Source of the DNA: Panorpa germanica | Lineage: Eukaryota; Arthropoda; Insecta; Mecoptera; Panorpidae | NCBI GenBank assembly: GCA_963678705.1 | Contig: OY783211.1 | Coordinates: 17,002,603-17,066,602 of the forward strand | Direction: 5' to 3' | DNA length: 64,000 nt | Part shown: piece after piece, positions 51,941-64,000 of the stretch | Layout of the letters: the number at the start of each line of letters is the position of its first letter | How positions within the stretch are numbered: position 1 is the stretch's first letter | The notes under the pieces: model-generated | Seen by the model: only the letters and a program-made list of their open reading frames with translations | Database searches by the model: none | Told to the model about the DNA's origin: nothing | Program-made: the position numbers and the translations under genes

Positions 51941-53999
51941 GTAAATACAGAGAGCGAAGGCAGAGTTTTCTGGTTTGATCCCTGAACCTAGTTATATTTT
52001 CTGGGTTTGGTTGTTATCAAGTTAAATTGGCAGCGATGTATTTCACACATTTAAGGCCACGCTACCACAAAAACGTAAGTGAAGGTCGTATGTGATAGAA
52101 CTTAGTATCAGAAATAGACTGACATTAAATAAATACACACACGACAGCCTACCCTTCAAGAACAAATGCAGACTACCGAAGGACACAATACTCTAGGAGC
52201 ATGCTGCAGAACATGCTTCTCCATATGTAAAATACCCACCATAGCAAAGTAGGGTTTTTTAAACACGTTTCCCTACACAACACACAAGACATTATAATAA
52301 TAAGACACTCCTATATAATATAAGACAATACGGATTAAGGCTTAGGCTAGGCACCTTATGTTAGGTTAAGATGCAATGTAATTAATATTAAGTAATACCA
52401 TTTGACAAATAAAATATCATTGAACTTGAATTTGAACATTAAATAAACTATTGATTGTAAATTTAAACATCGAAATCTGATATTATCCCTGAGCAGGAAC
52501 TACACTAGCTGATGGATAACTTATAAATATATTTTCAATATATACATCTTTTATTATTTTGAAGATCATCCTTACTTAAGGGTGTCATTCCTTTAACCAA
52601 GGGTTGTCGGTAAAAGAAATACTGCTACATAATATAATAACGACCATACAAATTTCTGGAACAATGTAGGAGACAAAAAAGCAAAAGAGGGTGGCTATAA
52701 AATACATCAGGAGTGAATAAATCAGAAAAACAAGTAGGTATTACAGGGAACTGTAGCTCCGTCTTTCTTCGAAAATAAGTGTGAGAAAATAACTTTTAAA
52801 AAATATTTAAATCATTAAAATGTTAGTTCATTATGTTATGTTGCTTTCACATTTAATTTTTTTTTATTTAGTCATATTAGATATTTAATTATGTGTGCGA
52901 TATTGTACTCTAAGACTTCCAGTACAATCCTGGTGCTTCAGTCTTATCTTAACATAAACAACTCTGGAATGCACATTGGTCTGCTCTGCCTGGTGTAGAC
53001 CATGCCTCGGAAGAGAGTGATGTAATCTGATTTGTTTTATGCATACAAAACTCATCTACTTTTATTAAAAATATACCAATTAATTTTTTTATTACAAATA
53101 AAAACTGGTGTAACCACAAGTCAAAAGATACTCCACCGCTTGGGTTAAGTTCGAATTGAACTAATCTAATTTAAGAAATATGTAAAGTCTACGTATTCAA
53201 GATACTAAATATAATGGAATGCAATGCAGTGTATAGAATTCGACTGTTTACCCAGTTTGCCTAGATTTTCCTTGAGACAATCGTGCATTCCTATCGTGTG
53301 TCAGATAATGATATCAGGGTTTCACAGCTTCACACAGTCAATTGAGATAAAGGCGATGTATAGGATCCTGCTAGACGTGGAGATGAACACTAGTTAGTGA
53401 GACAAGTTGTCCACTGAGTCCACAGTCCGAAGTCAATCGTCAGTGACCAGAATACAAAGTCTCACCACATAATACATATATGTGTTTAAAGGGAAGACTA
53501 TATATCAGGCGTCTTGTAAATAAAATCTTGTTACTTTAATATGTATACTATAAAAAGGTTTTCCTATTTTCTTTTCAACTTGCTAAATGTATAAACTACT
53601 AGTCTATTGTTTTATTGTTAAATTTAATTGATCCCTAAAAAAAAGGGATACAATTATAAATTACGGTCCCAGACAGAGTATTATTATTTGATTTTCAAAA
53701 AAGATTATTTTTACAGGATGTTTTTAATGAGACGATACCTTTTTATTAATGCGTCATTTTTGTTGTATAAGTTTCTTGTAGTTCATATTTAACAAGCGTA
53801 TAGATGTTAACAATTACAAATCAGTATTAGTATCAGATATTGGTAACGAATGAGGACCCTATGTACGTTCACCTGAGTACAGCTCTACTATTTTTACATG
53901 AAGCGTTACAAACATTACCTCCATTTTATATAGGATAGACAGTTAAAAGTACTTCAGATTTAGAGTAGCACAAGGGGGGGGGGGGTATTGTTTGAAAGC
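51941..53999. other. Intergenic sequence, nothing firmly recognised
   Basis: 52100-52440 resembles the 3' end of a LINE in style (ends AATAAAATATCATTGAAC) but carries no coding part. A run of 12 G's lies near 53977. Confidence 0.4.
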
Positions 54000-54303
54000 A
54001 AAAGATAAAAAAGAAGCATATTTTCGATAATGTTTTTTATTTGTTTTAATGTTTTATTATTTTAAAATACGTTAAAGTTAAAAAATAAAAAAAAAACTCG
54101 ACAGCGTTATCTCGACATTTATGTAAGAAAAGAGTGTGCAAAATTTCAAAAGAATCGGTCCTGTAGATTTTGAGCTAGAGAGGCCACCGATTCTGAAAAA
54201 GCTATGTGTGAGAAACTGCATTCAAAAGTTTCAAAGTAACACGAAAGCAGACCAGAGAAGTGAAGACTTAAAATTCTATACTCGTATCTTCGACAGTTTT
54301 ACT
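54000..54303. repeat. Dispersed repeat family 2, copy 3 (internally deleted)
   Basis: It has both outer parts (AAAAAAGAAGCATATTTTCG and TCTTCGACAGTTTTACT) but lacks about 300 bp of the middle, including the left arm of the palindrome. Confidence 0.7.
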
Positions 54304-54824
54304 TAAACGTTAATTAATAAAGTTAACTAAATATTAAACTACTCTTCACCAAACGTGTTCCTAGTCCAAGTCCTCCCTGTTTTTTATGATATTTTTATTA
54401 TTTCCCGGTCACGACATCGTGGTGATCAGATTGTTGGGAAACAATGCCGAACTACCCCGCATCTTTTCATCCCTTAGCTCTGTACTATGTACATATTCAT
54501 TCAGTTTGCATCCCTCACACAATCCCGACCCCCCGATGGCCCCCCAGACCCACACGAGTGCACAGCACTAGCTCTTGGTACCCCCATCACGGTTGGGGAT
54601 CGTTTGACTGTGAATGATGCTACTTAGCCACGAATAAATGTATTGAAATGCCGCAGATGAGACTTGAACACGAGCCTTACAGCTTCTGAGTGGTGAAACG
54701 ATTTAGAAAAAAAGAGAACAACTCAAAAACACTATCAAGAGATTAGTGTAAAGTATCTACTCTATGTACTTCTTCGGTGGCCGATCATTCAATGGATGGA
54801 TGAGTTTTTTAAGAAATGTGAACG
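54304..54824. other. Intergenic sequence, nothing recognised
   Basis: The stretch 54520-54600 is C-rich and non-coding as far as I can see. Confidence 0.5.
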
Positions 54825-55447
54825 AATGGGCTTGTGTCCTATGTCTTAATTTCTATAAAAGTGTACTATATATTGATAAAGTGGGTTACTAGAACCTCAA
54901 ATGATCAATTATTTTTTAATAACTCCTTATATGTTAGGAGATATTAACAATTAAAAGTCATTTTGTCTCTTTAATTATTAAAGGGATTCAACGTTGTAGA
55001 GATTCCAAGTGCATGTGACATCACAATCGTTGTGTAAGGTTACCAACCTTACAGCTCATGAATCTCTGCTATATGTATTTATATATCAAAATATCAAATA
55101 TTATTTACAGCTATTTCAAGGAACAATCAAATTTCAATATTATGTCTGCCTTAGCTGGGTTAAATAAAATAAAAACTTATTATTATTTGATTTGACTTTA
55201 TTATTCGACTACCAACAGCTACAGAACATTACCACAGCACTGACCTACTCAATAAATAACTGACGTTAAAATGCATTTCACGTCATACAAATATGGCCGA
55301 CCATTTCTAGCGCTAAAACTACAATTCAAACTTTTAATTGCTATATCTCCGTCAATATTTAACAATACGCCAATACACATTTATTAACATCAATTTCAAT
55401 TAACAATTGAAAAATCGACCACTAAAAAATGAGGACACAAGCCCATT
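54825..55447 (+). mobile_element. MITE-1 copy K (short subfamily, intact ends)
   Basis: The 623-bp copy has perfect AATGGGCTTGTGTCCT / AGGACACAAGCCCATT ends, forward orientation. It carries a small variant at the subfamily junction (GTTGTGTAAGGTTACC). Confidence 0.95.
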
Positions 55448-55689
55448 TACACACTTACCATACCATTGGGGAAGAAATTACAGAATTGGCGGTACATTCA
55501 TGTTTTGCTCGTTGCTCGTGATGCGTTTTGATATCTTATTGCATATTTTTTTATTTCCATTAATACTACAACTAAGTATACTTAGATATACTTATCTAAT
55601 GGCTTACATTGCCATAATTACACGGTGTGGTAGAGATTGCTCCAATGAATAATTCTACATGATTAGGTTACTAGGTCCGAGGATTTAGT

Positions 55690-56200
55690 CCTGCGAAGTC
55701 TTCGAACATCATTACAATCAAGCAACATTTGCGTCACGGCGATGTTTTCGTGGTTACGAAGTCTCAATTCGTGCTTCGCTGCTGTAGATTTGATTTCTTC
55801 TCCGACTGTGTTAATCTTCAGGTCTCTATGAATGTCGTCATTGCGGATATATCACGGTGCATTAACTTTATTTTGGAGCGTTTGTATTTCTTTAATGTTG
55901 GATCTCTTGGTGCAGTGATTCACTGGCTTTAGCACTTGTTTATATATAAGCTGCTTGTTTTTAATGATTAGTTCTTGTATTTTATGTTCAGTTCTTCATT
56001 TTTCTTTTTGAGATGCGTTTTCCATCTTAACTTAGCATCTGGCGTCATTTCTAAATATTTTGCTTCATTCGCATGAGGAATTGTGTTTGCGTTTATTCTT
56101 TTGGTATGTGTGTATTTAGTCATTGACTCATTGAGTTTAATGTCCACTGCTTTTTGAAGTTTTATTGTGGTTTCATTGATAGTGTTCCCAACGGCCAAGA
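55690..56200 (-). pseudogene. Jockey-like LINE fragment, C-terminal RT region
   Basis: The frame at 56198-55968 reads NTIPHANEAKYLEMTPDAKL then RWKTHLKKKNEEL, equivalent to the jockey-group block before the RT C-terminus. Further on, in broken frames, IKEIQTLQNKVNAP, YIRNDDIHRDLKINTVGEEI and KHELRLRNHEN follow the family's usual order. A stop replaces the expected Trp of the A-P-W-Y motif. It is truncated on both sides and not functional. Confidence 0.8.
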
Positions 56201-58066
56201 TAGCAGTATTTTATTGCATATGCGTACATTTCTTAGGCTTAAAGTTAATAACATTTCTTATTAGATGTATAATTTTCTGCGATTATCAAACTATGCCAGG
56301 AATGAATAGTGTTACTTGTTTTGTAATTGTACCACACTGCTTGGGACCTGTGGTATTAAGTAACAACACTATCATTTAATTGTTAATTCATCACAACAAA
56401 ACGTGTTTAACAATACATAAATGGCAGCGTTATCTCACCCTGTGTTGAGTTTCTTATTGTTATAATAAATTCCTTTACACTAGTTTACACATACGTATAG
56501 CTAAACTATCGTTTACACGGTAGGTTCGTTACACGTTTCACCGAAATATGCATAAGAAAACCATGAGATACAAATTCTATAAAATATATTTTCAAATTTC
56601 GTTCATTTTTATTAAAATAAAAAATACATAAAGTACATACATAAAAAATCATAATTTCAATTAGAAATAATAATTAGTGTATTTTAACGAGTTTATAGGC
56701 GAGCTTTATTACCTATTGGACTTACATTACTTTCATTGATAACGTCATCTGGTATTGTTTTTCTATTTATTAGAGATCGATTCCATAACAGATATTTTGT
56801 AAATCTCCATATTTAAAATGAATAACAATCCCAGACAACAAATGAAATCTAATCATAAATAAATACCCGAAGCGTAAAGCATGTTATTTCGAATCCGTGT
56901 ACAAAAAATTCGTGTTAAACGGGTTAGATGTATAATAAAAAATAATAAAAACTGTTGCAAGATTGCTTACCAAGGTGATGTAACATATACTTATGTTTTA
57001 ACACTCTCGTAAATATCGTATTTATCTCCTCCACCTTTTCAACTTATTTCTACACGAGTAATTTAAATAATCTAATAACTAGCCTTACAAGCACTTAACG
57101 CTACTACTTCCGTTCAATTTATATCCAATGTAACAAGTTCAGAGCCCATAAATCTAGTCATTTCATTTTAATAAGCCATAAATAATGAATTTGTTACAAC
57201 ACAGTTACCAGTTTAGTTATCATATCAAGGAAACCACCCTCCGTTACCCCTCCAATATAAATTATGACATCATATACCCTACCAACAGTAGGGCATTGTT
57301 TCGAGGAGTAGGGGGTGTGTTTTCCAACTTAGATAATTAATTGGCGACCTCGTTGTAGCCTTGCTGCATCCCTTGTATTAAATAAGGGTTGTTTTATAAC
57401 TGTACAATGTACAATCATATAGGTAAGGGCATAAGCTACTTATAAACCATGTTCGTTCTAATTAAGATGCGCCACAACAAAGCGGAAACGGCAGGCGTGA
57501 GACGGTGTGAAGTTGTAATAATCTTATCTGACCGGAAATAAACTTGAATCAGAGCACGAATTGTTAGGAAAAGGGGAAATCATTGATTTAAGGGTTTAAA
57601 ACAAAATGTTCGCTTGTTATCCTTTTTAAATAGGATGCTATAGTTCAATTTAAGAGAGTTCGACGGCGATTCATGCTGAAAAGAGGTTATAAGAGCCGCA
57701 TAAATCACGATATGTTGCTAAGTTTTATGTTAATCCCTTCTATACATTATAAAACGATATGTGGAACAATGTTTCTTCATTGTATCGTAGATTTATACAG
57801 CACAACCTATTTTAAACGCGGCGCACTCATAATTAAACTATACCATTGACATAATAATGTACAGGTAAGCCATCAAGGTATAAAAACACATCTTGAACAA
57901 ATAGAGGTCAAATTGCAAATAGTGGTCCATTTAGAAATATATTAAAATTCGGTAGTAGTGAAACCATGCGGAATGCATCATGGGCAGAATGAAATCGATG
58001 CTAGTGTACTCTGCGGATAAATGGGACATTAAAGAAGGCTGTTTTATATTTTGGTGCATTAGAATA
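56201..58066. other. Intergenic sequence, nothing recognised
   Basis: AT-rich with no supported gene, RNA or repeat. Confidence 0.5.
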
Positions 58067-58444
58067 TTGCGGGTCAGGGCCGGATTTAGAGGTGTGGAGG
58101 CTCTAGGGCAACGAAGGAGCAGAGGCCCCTAATTATTTTCCGAATAAAAGTCTTTTTTACGTCAAGTCGTTTCAAATTGATTAAAGAGAACTAAGCCACT
58201 TGAGCTAGTATGATGACCGACAGATAAAGAGTATCAACAATGGTTAATACTCTGACTTAAAAAATATTACCATTATTAAATTAACTAGAAAAAATGTTAT
58301 TAGATAGTTTACATAAACTCGTTATAACTATATGATAAGTATAAAAAAAAATTCTTTTATCTCTATTGTGGGGGCCCTTCTCTAGTGGAGGCCCCGGGGT
58401 AGTAGCCCCGCCTGCCCTCCCTCAAATCCGGGCCTGTTGCGGGT
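58067..58444. mobile_element. hAT-type MITE (58075-58436) with perfect 8-bp target duplication
   Basis: TTGCGGGT flanks the element on both sides (58067-58074 and 58437-58444). The ends are CAGGGCCGGATTTAGAGG and, inverted, CAGGCCCGGATTTGAGGG. CAGRG termini with an 8-bp duplication are the hallmark of hAT elements. The 362-bp body is GC-rich at its ends and AT-rich inside, with no open frame. Confidence 0.92.
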
Positions 58445-60523
58445 AATTCATTGGAATCTTTTCTATTGTGTTTGGATTTGCATTTATTTATTGTATATTA
58501 ATTTTTAGCTTAACAACATTACATTACATGTTAACATTACATTTTTCCCAAATAATCTTCAATAATTGAACATAATTTTACGCCTAGATGCTGTATATTA
58601 ACTATAAAACTGGTAACCGGACTCCGCGTTTTCATTTCATGGAAATAAACTAAAAATAATTTTCTATTATGACGTATAATATTTTCTATTTATGACAATT
58701 TGTATACCGACTTCTATCGCTGCTTACAAAAATAATATTACAATTATTAAAAATAAATAACGATTAGAATAACAAAAGAATTCCCATCGCTTAAGCGTTT
58801 AAGTTAATTACCTCAGAAATCTTCCACCTTTCCATCACCCCTGAAACTCTGCAACCCTCTTGACGGATCTGTCTTCTAATCATTAAAGAACCATGAATTG
58901 GCAAAACTTCTTTGCAAGAAGAACTTTGTAAACACAAACATTATTACTGAGGTAAAGTCAAGAACTGAACACCGAACACTGAACACTGAAGACTGAAGAT
59001 TGAATACTAAAGAAAACTAAATGAATAACGGCGTTAAACGATATAACGTTATTTAGTTTCGCATCGTTGATTCTTTTACATGTAATCTTGTATACGTTAC
59101 GTTAATTTACTTATTCAGCAAAGTTATTTTATTTATTTACTTAATAACATTTGCTGCTTGAAGCTTATTTAATGATAAAACTTTTTGAAATATTAACTAA
59201 CTAAAGATATAAGTGTATGTAAACATTTTACTTTACTTAAGGATGTATCAATCATTTCTGAAGAAGATGAACCATTGACGTACTGCAAAAGTTTGATGGG
59301 GTGATCACCATTCCATTTTAGCAAAGATTAAGATTACCAATGATTAAGAAATAATATGGACACGAGATTAAAATTAGTGCCAATTCCTGTAATAAAATCG
59401 GTAAACCTAAACTTAAACTGAATAAAACTTAAACAACTTATATAAATCCCGCATAAATCGTAAAACTTCAGTAACGATAGTTTACCTCCCAGGAACAGAA
59501 TTTCAGTATTATACTAGTACCTATCATTATATAATTTTATTTGTCTCTTGTTTATTATATTTCCTTTTAGTATTTCTAGTTTCCGAGAAGCTTTAAGATA
59601 GATTTCTTTAAATAAAACCATGGTTAATAACAATAAAATACCCGCCCCTAGCCATACGTATATAGAAAGAAATCAACCCCTATTTAGGGAATGAGGTGGC
59701 AATACAAACTCCCCAACTGTCGAACTAAATCGGTACAAAATGTCTTTTGGTTTTACTGTGCTTACATCAGGACATTTATAAGTAAAATATATTGAGAAAA
59801 TTGTAAAGAAAAGATTAATTTTGAGCCAAAAATATCTTTGAAAGAATTTGAACAAAATTTGATGACCTTATTTTGGCCGTGATGGCCTCTGTTTTGTATT
59901 TTGTCTTTGAGATTTCTCGAAATTTTTCGACACCCAGTCACGATTGCATTTACCCATTTTATAGTTACATTTTCCCATCTGCCTAAGTAGGCAATAAGCT
60001 TCTTACATGATTATGGTAATTAAGACATGTAAGAGAAACATTCCAGTGAATGCTCTCTTGTTTTTATATACATTTTTTCTTGTGATAAATTTTGTTATAT
60101 ATTTTTTTTTTTTTTTTTATTTTACAACATACATAATTTACAATCTGTCCTCGAAGAACATTAATTAAATTTTGGGAATATTTATAAAAATGACATTCGA
60201 GCTTGCCATCCATCGATGACTCACCCTTTAACTCTTGTGATATATAATTGATTAAATATTTGGAACATATTCTACAAGCTCTTTCTATTATTATCAAGTT
60301 TTTTAAAACTTATTTTTAACCAATCGAAAATTTAAAATTCAATTTTCTTCAATCAATATGATAGTTTTCTAAGTTGAAGAGCTTTCTTTGGTCTACCATC
60401 CTTTTCTGTTCCTACAGCGTTCTTTTTCAAGAAATGTACAAAGAAATTGAATGTTAGTATATATGTAAAAGATAAAATTTTAATTGTAAATTAAAAGCAC
60501 TGAAGTAAATTAAAAAACAGATT
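58445..60523. other. Intergenic sequence, nothing recognised
   Basis: The GAACACTGAA/GACTGAAGA tract near 58970-59000 is a short imperfect repeat. A poly-T run lies near 60103-60118. Confidence 0.5.
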
Positions 60524-60666
60524 TGATTTATATGAGTGAAACATTTTACGAATCACTTTTAAAAGAGTATTCCTGTACTATTATTGAATTTTATTATTAA
60601 TTATTATTATAGTTAAGAAATACTCTTTTAAAAGTGATTCGTAAAATGTTTCACTCATATAAATCA
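60524..60666. repeat. Perfect 48-bp inverted repeat (hairpin), 47-bp loop
   Basis: Arm 60524-60571 is the exact reverse complement of arm 60619-60666. The arm includes GAGTGAAACATTTTACGAATC. The loop is AT-rich. A perfect stem of this length is not expected by chance, and it is too long and too perfect for a standard microRNA precursor. Confidence 0.95.
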
Positions 60667-63480
60667 TATCTATTCGATCAAGACTCAGGAGTACGGGTCC
60701 AGAAACGAATTGAGCGCTCAGAGTCTCTAATTTCAGAAGTGAGACCCTAAGAAGTTAATTACCACTGGGTTTATGAATTTTTCATGTGTAGTGCGTAATG
60801 CCTCAGGAACTTTGATCCGCCACTGTAAATACCTTGGCGAAGTATTTGCAAAGCGAGATTAAAAGAATTAAGTACTTCTTAATTCAATTCCCTAATTCAA
60901 AATTAAATTACAATGAAATAAAAATTAACTATCATGAACTCATACTTTGATATTCCTCTTTTTTCCACCCCAATAAAAGCCCTGTTTGACTCTTTCACAA
61001 TCCCTTGGGAACCGAGAGGTTTTCCCGTTGCTTTGGTCTATTTGTCGCGAGGTGGTGTGATCATTAAGGTCCCTCTCTCATTCTCCGTTACCCAGCGGGA
61101 CCTTCAATAATACCCACACTATTCTTACACTCTTACAACCCCAACCCCCTCCCCCGTAGAGCCCTTCCTTCTGGACACCGGACTTCTCCAGGGACTCGTC
61201 AAATGTATTACAGCTACATTTACTGGTATCGAGGACACTTACAAGTAATCCAATCAAATTGCTCAAATACTTATCGTGTGTTTTATTGTATGATGAACTG
61301 TATTGCTTTAAGCGGTAACGGTAATGGTAATGACACTAGCTAATTATTAGCTTAGATGCGTTATGTTGCAAATTGATTGTAATCCTAGTAACCACAGGTC
61401 TACTACCTAAATGATACTCTTATATGTCAGGGGTCCTTGTAATCTTAGATGGCTATGTTAAATATTCATGTAAATTACCGCCAGTCCAAATTACTTAGTG
61501 TATTGGTACCTGTACTTATTTCATTCCATTTTTAAACAAATTTCAAATTTCAACTATTCTAATTTCTAAACTGACGCTCTTTTTCTATTTTCGTATTCTG
61601 AATAATCAACATTAATTCCAAATTCAAAATTATATTTTTGTTATTCTAAAATCATAATTCTTATGTCAGTTTCACAAATCAGATTTAAAAAACAGTTTTG
61701 TTGTCAAAAAACAAAACAAAAACATGTTTCTGTTTTTCGAAAACAGACTATTCACACTGAACAGACTGGTTTTGTTTTTAATGTTTTTCTGTATGTCCCA
61801 TAAAAATTATAAACTTCTTAAACAACAACTGACAAGCGCAAATGTTTACAAAAAACAAAATTGCGTGGTCAAACCAAGCAGACTAAAAAACAACAACAAA
61901 CGTGTTTTCCTTTGATCTTACCGACTCCAGATGGGAATGTGTTTTTTTTACTAAAACAGTATTTAAAGACAAAAATGTTTTAAGAACTGTCTCTTTGGTG
62001 TAAACATTGGTGTTTTTGTTCGTGTTTTATTGAACTGTCTCTCTAGTGAAACCAGCATAACTTTATATTCTAAATTAAATAAAATAAAACATACTAAACT
62101 GAATTAATTTGATGACAAAAAAACCTAAGGCTACTCAAGAGACTAAAATCCTAAATATTGTTATTAATAAATTTTCAATCGTAAGTATATTGATACAAAT
62201 GTCTTCTTAAGATTTCTTATTCTGATTCTTGTTAAATTAATCCAAAATGTCATGTTCTCAATAACTGTATCTATACAACCCTTGTTTCCTTAATACTGTT
62301 CGAGCTATCAGCTATCATCCCCTCTGGTCACATGGTCTACATCGTAGTGTGACACGAATTCCAATCACTACCCCCGCTCCCGGCGTGAAACTCACCCCAT
62401 TCTTTAACACTAGACCAGTGGCAATCTGACCGAACCATCCCCAACAGATCCGAATTGGAATCAAACACAAATAAACGTACATTTATGTAACAGTTTAAAT
62501 GTAAATTGTACGTAAATATTACATAAATATATTTAATGAAACTACAAGTAATAAACTAATTTTTGTTTATTTTGTAATTTTTGTAAATGGAATATGCTTT
62601 AAATGAAAAATCTTAAACTATAAAGTAAATTAAAATATTTTTTTAATAATTTAACAAATAAATTGAAAAAATATAGTTTATTTAACAATGTTACATAACT
62701 TTAATATAAGCGTTTGTTACTCATAATTAATAATAACATTTTTTACCAAAATATAATTTACTTTGTACTATTTTACGTTTAAAATTCATTAATTAGAATT
62801 TATATAGATTTGAATATAGCCAACACCTTAGTCCGGCCCTGGTGCGATTTCACGGTGTGATGCTGGTGACATGACGAAGTCACGTGACCCCATGGAGCTT
62901 TTTTAAGCTTTCAACAACTCAACGACATCGTTCAAGAGCTTTTTCCAATTAATGAATACTATTTTTATGACATGATATATACGTGTCTGAAAATTGTATA
63001 ACAAAACTAAAAATTCGTAACACCAGAAGTTAGAAATGAAGCAGTGTTAGAAAAGAATATCGCTATCGCTTTAGTAGGGTCAGTAGCAGTGGTGAATTAA
63101 ACTACACCTGGGGCACTCTGCACTACTCGTAAAAAGGGGCCCTTTGTATGAGGTTTTTGTCAAATTTAGAACAAATACAGAACAATGAATGAACAAACCA
63201 TCTTAAATTCTAGTTATTATTAACTCAGTCCTACATTAGTTTTCAACTAGATTTAATAGGTTTAATTTTATTACTTTTCAGAATTCGTTTAGTTAATTTC
63301 GGTAACATATTCCTTCACGTATTCAATCAGTGGTTTAAAGTTTCACACATTTTAATTGCTTTAACCTTTCACTTGGATTCCGTTCACAATATACCCTCAT
63401 TAATCACATTATTTTACGATTTTTCTAGTTTGGGTGTTATAGTTATGATTACTTTGTATGCTCGATTTATTTTTACAACC

Positions 63481-63481
<1 letters not shown>
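60667..63481. other. Intergenic sequence with weak hAT-like end fragments
   Basis: GATCCGCCACTG at about 60817 and GTCCGGCCCTG at about 62831 look like isolated hAT-type ends; no partners were found. 61680-62050 has loose inverted similarity (GTTTCACAAATCAG against TGGTTTCACTAGAGAG). No gene was seen. Confidence 0.4.

Positions 63482-63547
<66 letters not shown>
63482..63547. repeat. (AT)n microsatellite
   Basis: An uninterrupted AT run of about 66 bp. Confidence 0.95.
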
Positions 63548-63549
<2 letters not shown>

Positions 63550-64000
63550 TACTGTTTTCTTTTATACCAATAAGTCCATAAAATCTAAATCCAAACTGTG
63601 TTTATATTTCCAGTCGTTTTAAGCTCTCGAGTTTTGCAGTACCATAAGCATTACACAGTACATTGTATTTGGGAATACAGAATGTTCTGAACGTTCCAAA
63701 CTAGTACACCAGTCAATGTGCGGAAGGAAGGCATGTCTGTTGAATAAAAATCATAAAAAGTTTTCAAACTGTCATTGAAATTATACACTAATAGAATAAA
63801 TAAACTTTCAATTCATGTTGAACGTAATTTCTTTCATCTCCTAATAAGAGTAACATTGGGGTAGTAATTTCAATATTCTACATACAACTGAAATACTTCA
63901 AGTGGGCTTAATTCGAGATAAATAGTGCTCCTAGTATGGATTAAAGCTTTCTTAAGTTCTACATTCATAACATTACTTATAAAGAAGTTATAGAAATTCA
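63548..64000. other. Intergenic sequence, nothing recognised
   Basis: No frame, RNA or repeat was identified up to the window end. Confidence 0.5.

Noticed and set aside
52100..52440. Sequence resembling a LINE 3' untranslated end
   Set aside because: The style (AATAAAATATCATTGAAC) is suggestive, but no coding part, tail or target duplication was found.
61680..62050. Possible MITE with GTTTCAC/TGGTTTCAC ends
   Set aside because: The inverted similarity is short and loose and no target duplication is visible.

Overview
This is eukaryotic, very probably insect, genomic DNA. It is AT-rich, its single supported host gene has small GT-AG introns, and it is crowded with arthropod-type transposons (a Ty3/gypsy element with a DUF1759-like gag, jockey-like and I-like LINE remnants, many short inverted-repeat elements). 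The species cannot be settled from the sequence.

The left third (about 3.1-20.4 kb, + strand) holds one host gene. I reconstructed it as ten exons in one continuous reading frame: 1823 codons plus stop, with the N-terminus missing. Exon A encodes 48 near-identical 23-residue, Ser/Thr-rich acidic repeats and then the start of an M13 (neprilysin-type) metallopeptidase domain. The other nine exons complete that domain. The HExxH zinc motif reads YEIGQ, so both zinc-binding histidines are gone. The substrate-binding NA(F/Y)Y motif and the C-terminal CxxW are also lost, although the frame and splice sites are intact. I read this as a catalytically dead, maintained M13 pseudopeptidase carrying a mucin-like repeat stalk. 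It is the most interesting object in the window.

The introns of this gene are filled with mobile DNA. Intron D-E holds a 735-bp TTAA-flanked element. Intron H-I holds a full-length, very young Ty3/gypsy retrotransposon on the minus strand: 747-bp LTRs that look identical by eye, a CTAG target duplication and an intact 1649-aa gag-pol. Intron I-J holds two different MITEs. Removing them leaves introns of about 230, 310 and 370 bp.

Left of the gene (1-2145) lies a 5'-truncated, frameshifted LINE with RT and RNase H. Right of the gene (20.4-64 kb) I see no convincing host gene. That region carries: a MITE family with termini AATGGGCTTGTGTCCT in many copies and two subfamilies; a family with a CCCAGTAAAC terminus; a roughly 640-bp repeat family with an internal palindrome; a 426-bp TA-flanked foldback element; a 362-bp hAT-type element with a perfect 8-bp target duplication; LINE fragments, one with a perfect 16-bp target duplication; a perfect 48-bp hairpin; a diverged duplicated segment; and several microsatellites. 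The rest is AT-rich sequence in which I recognise nothing.
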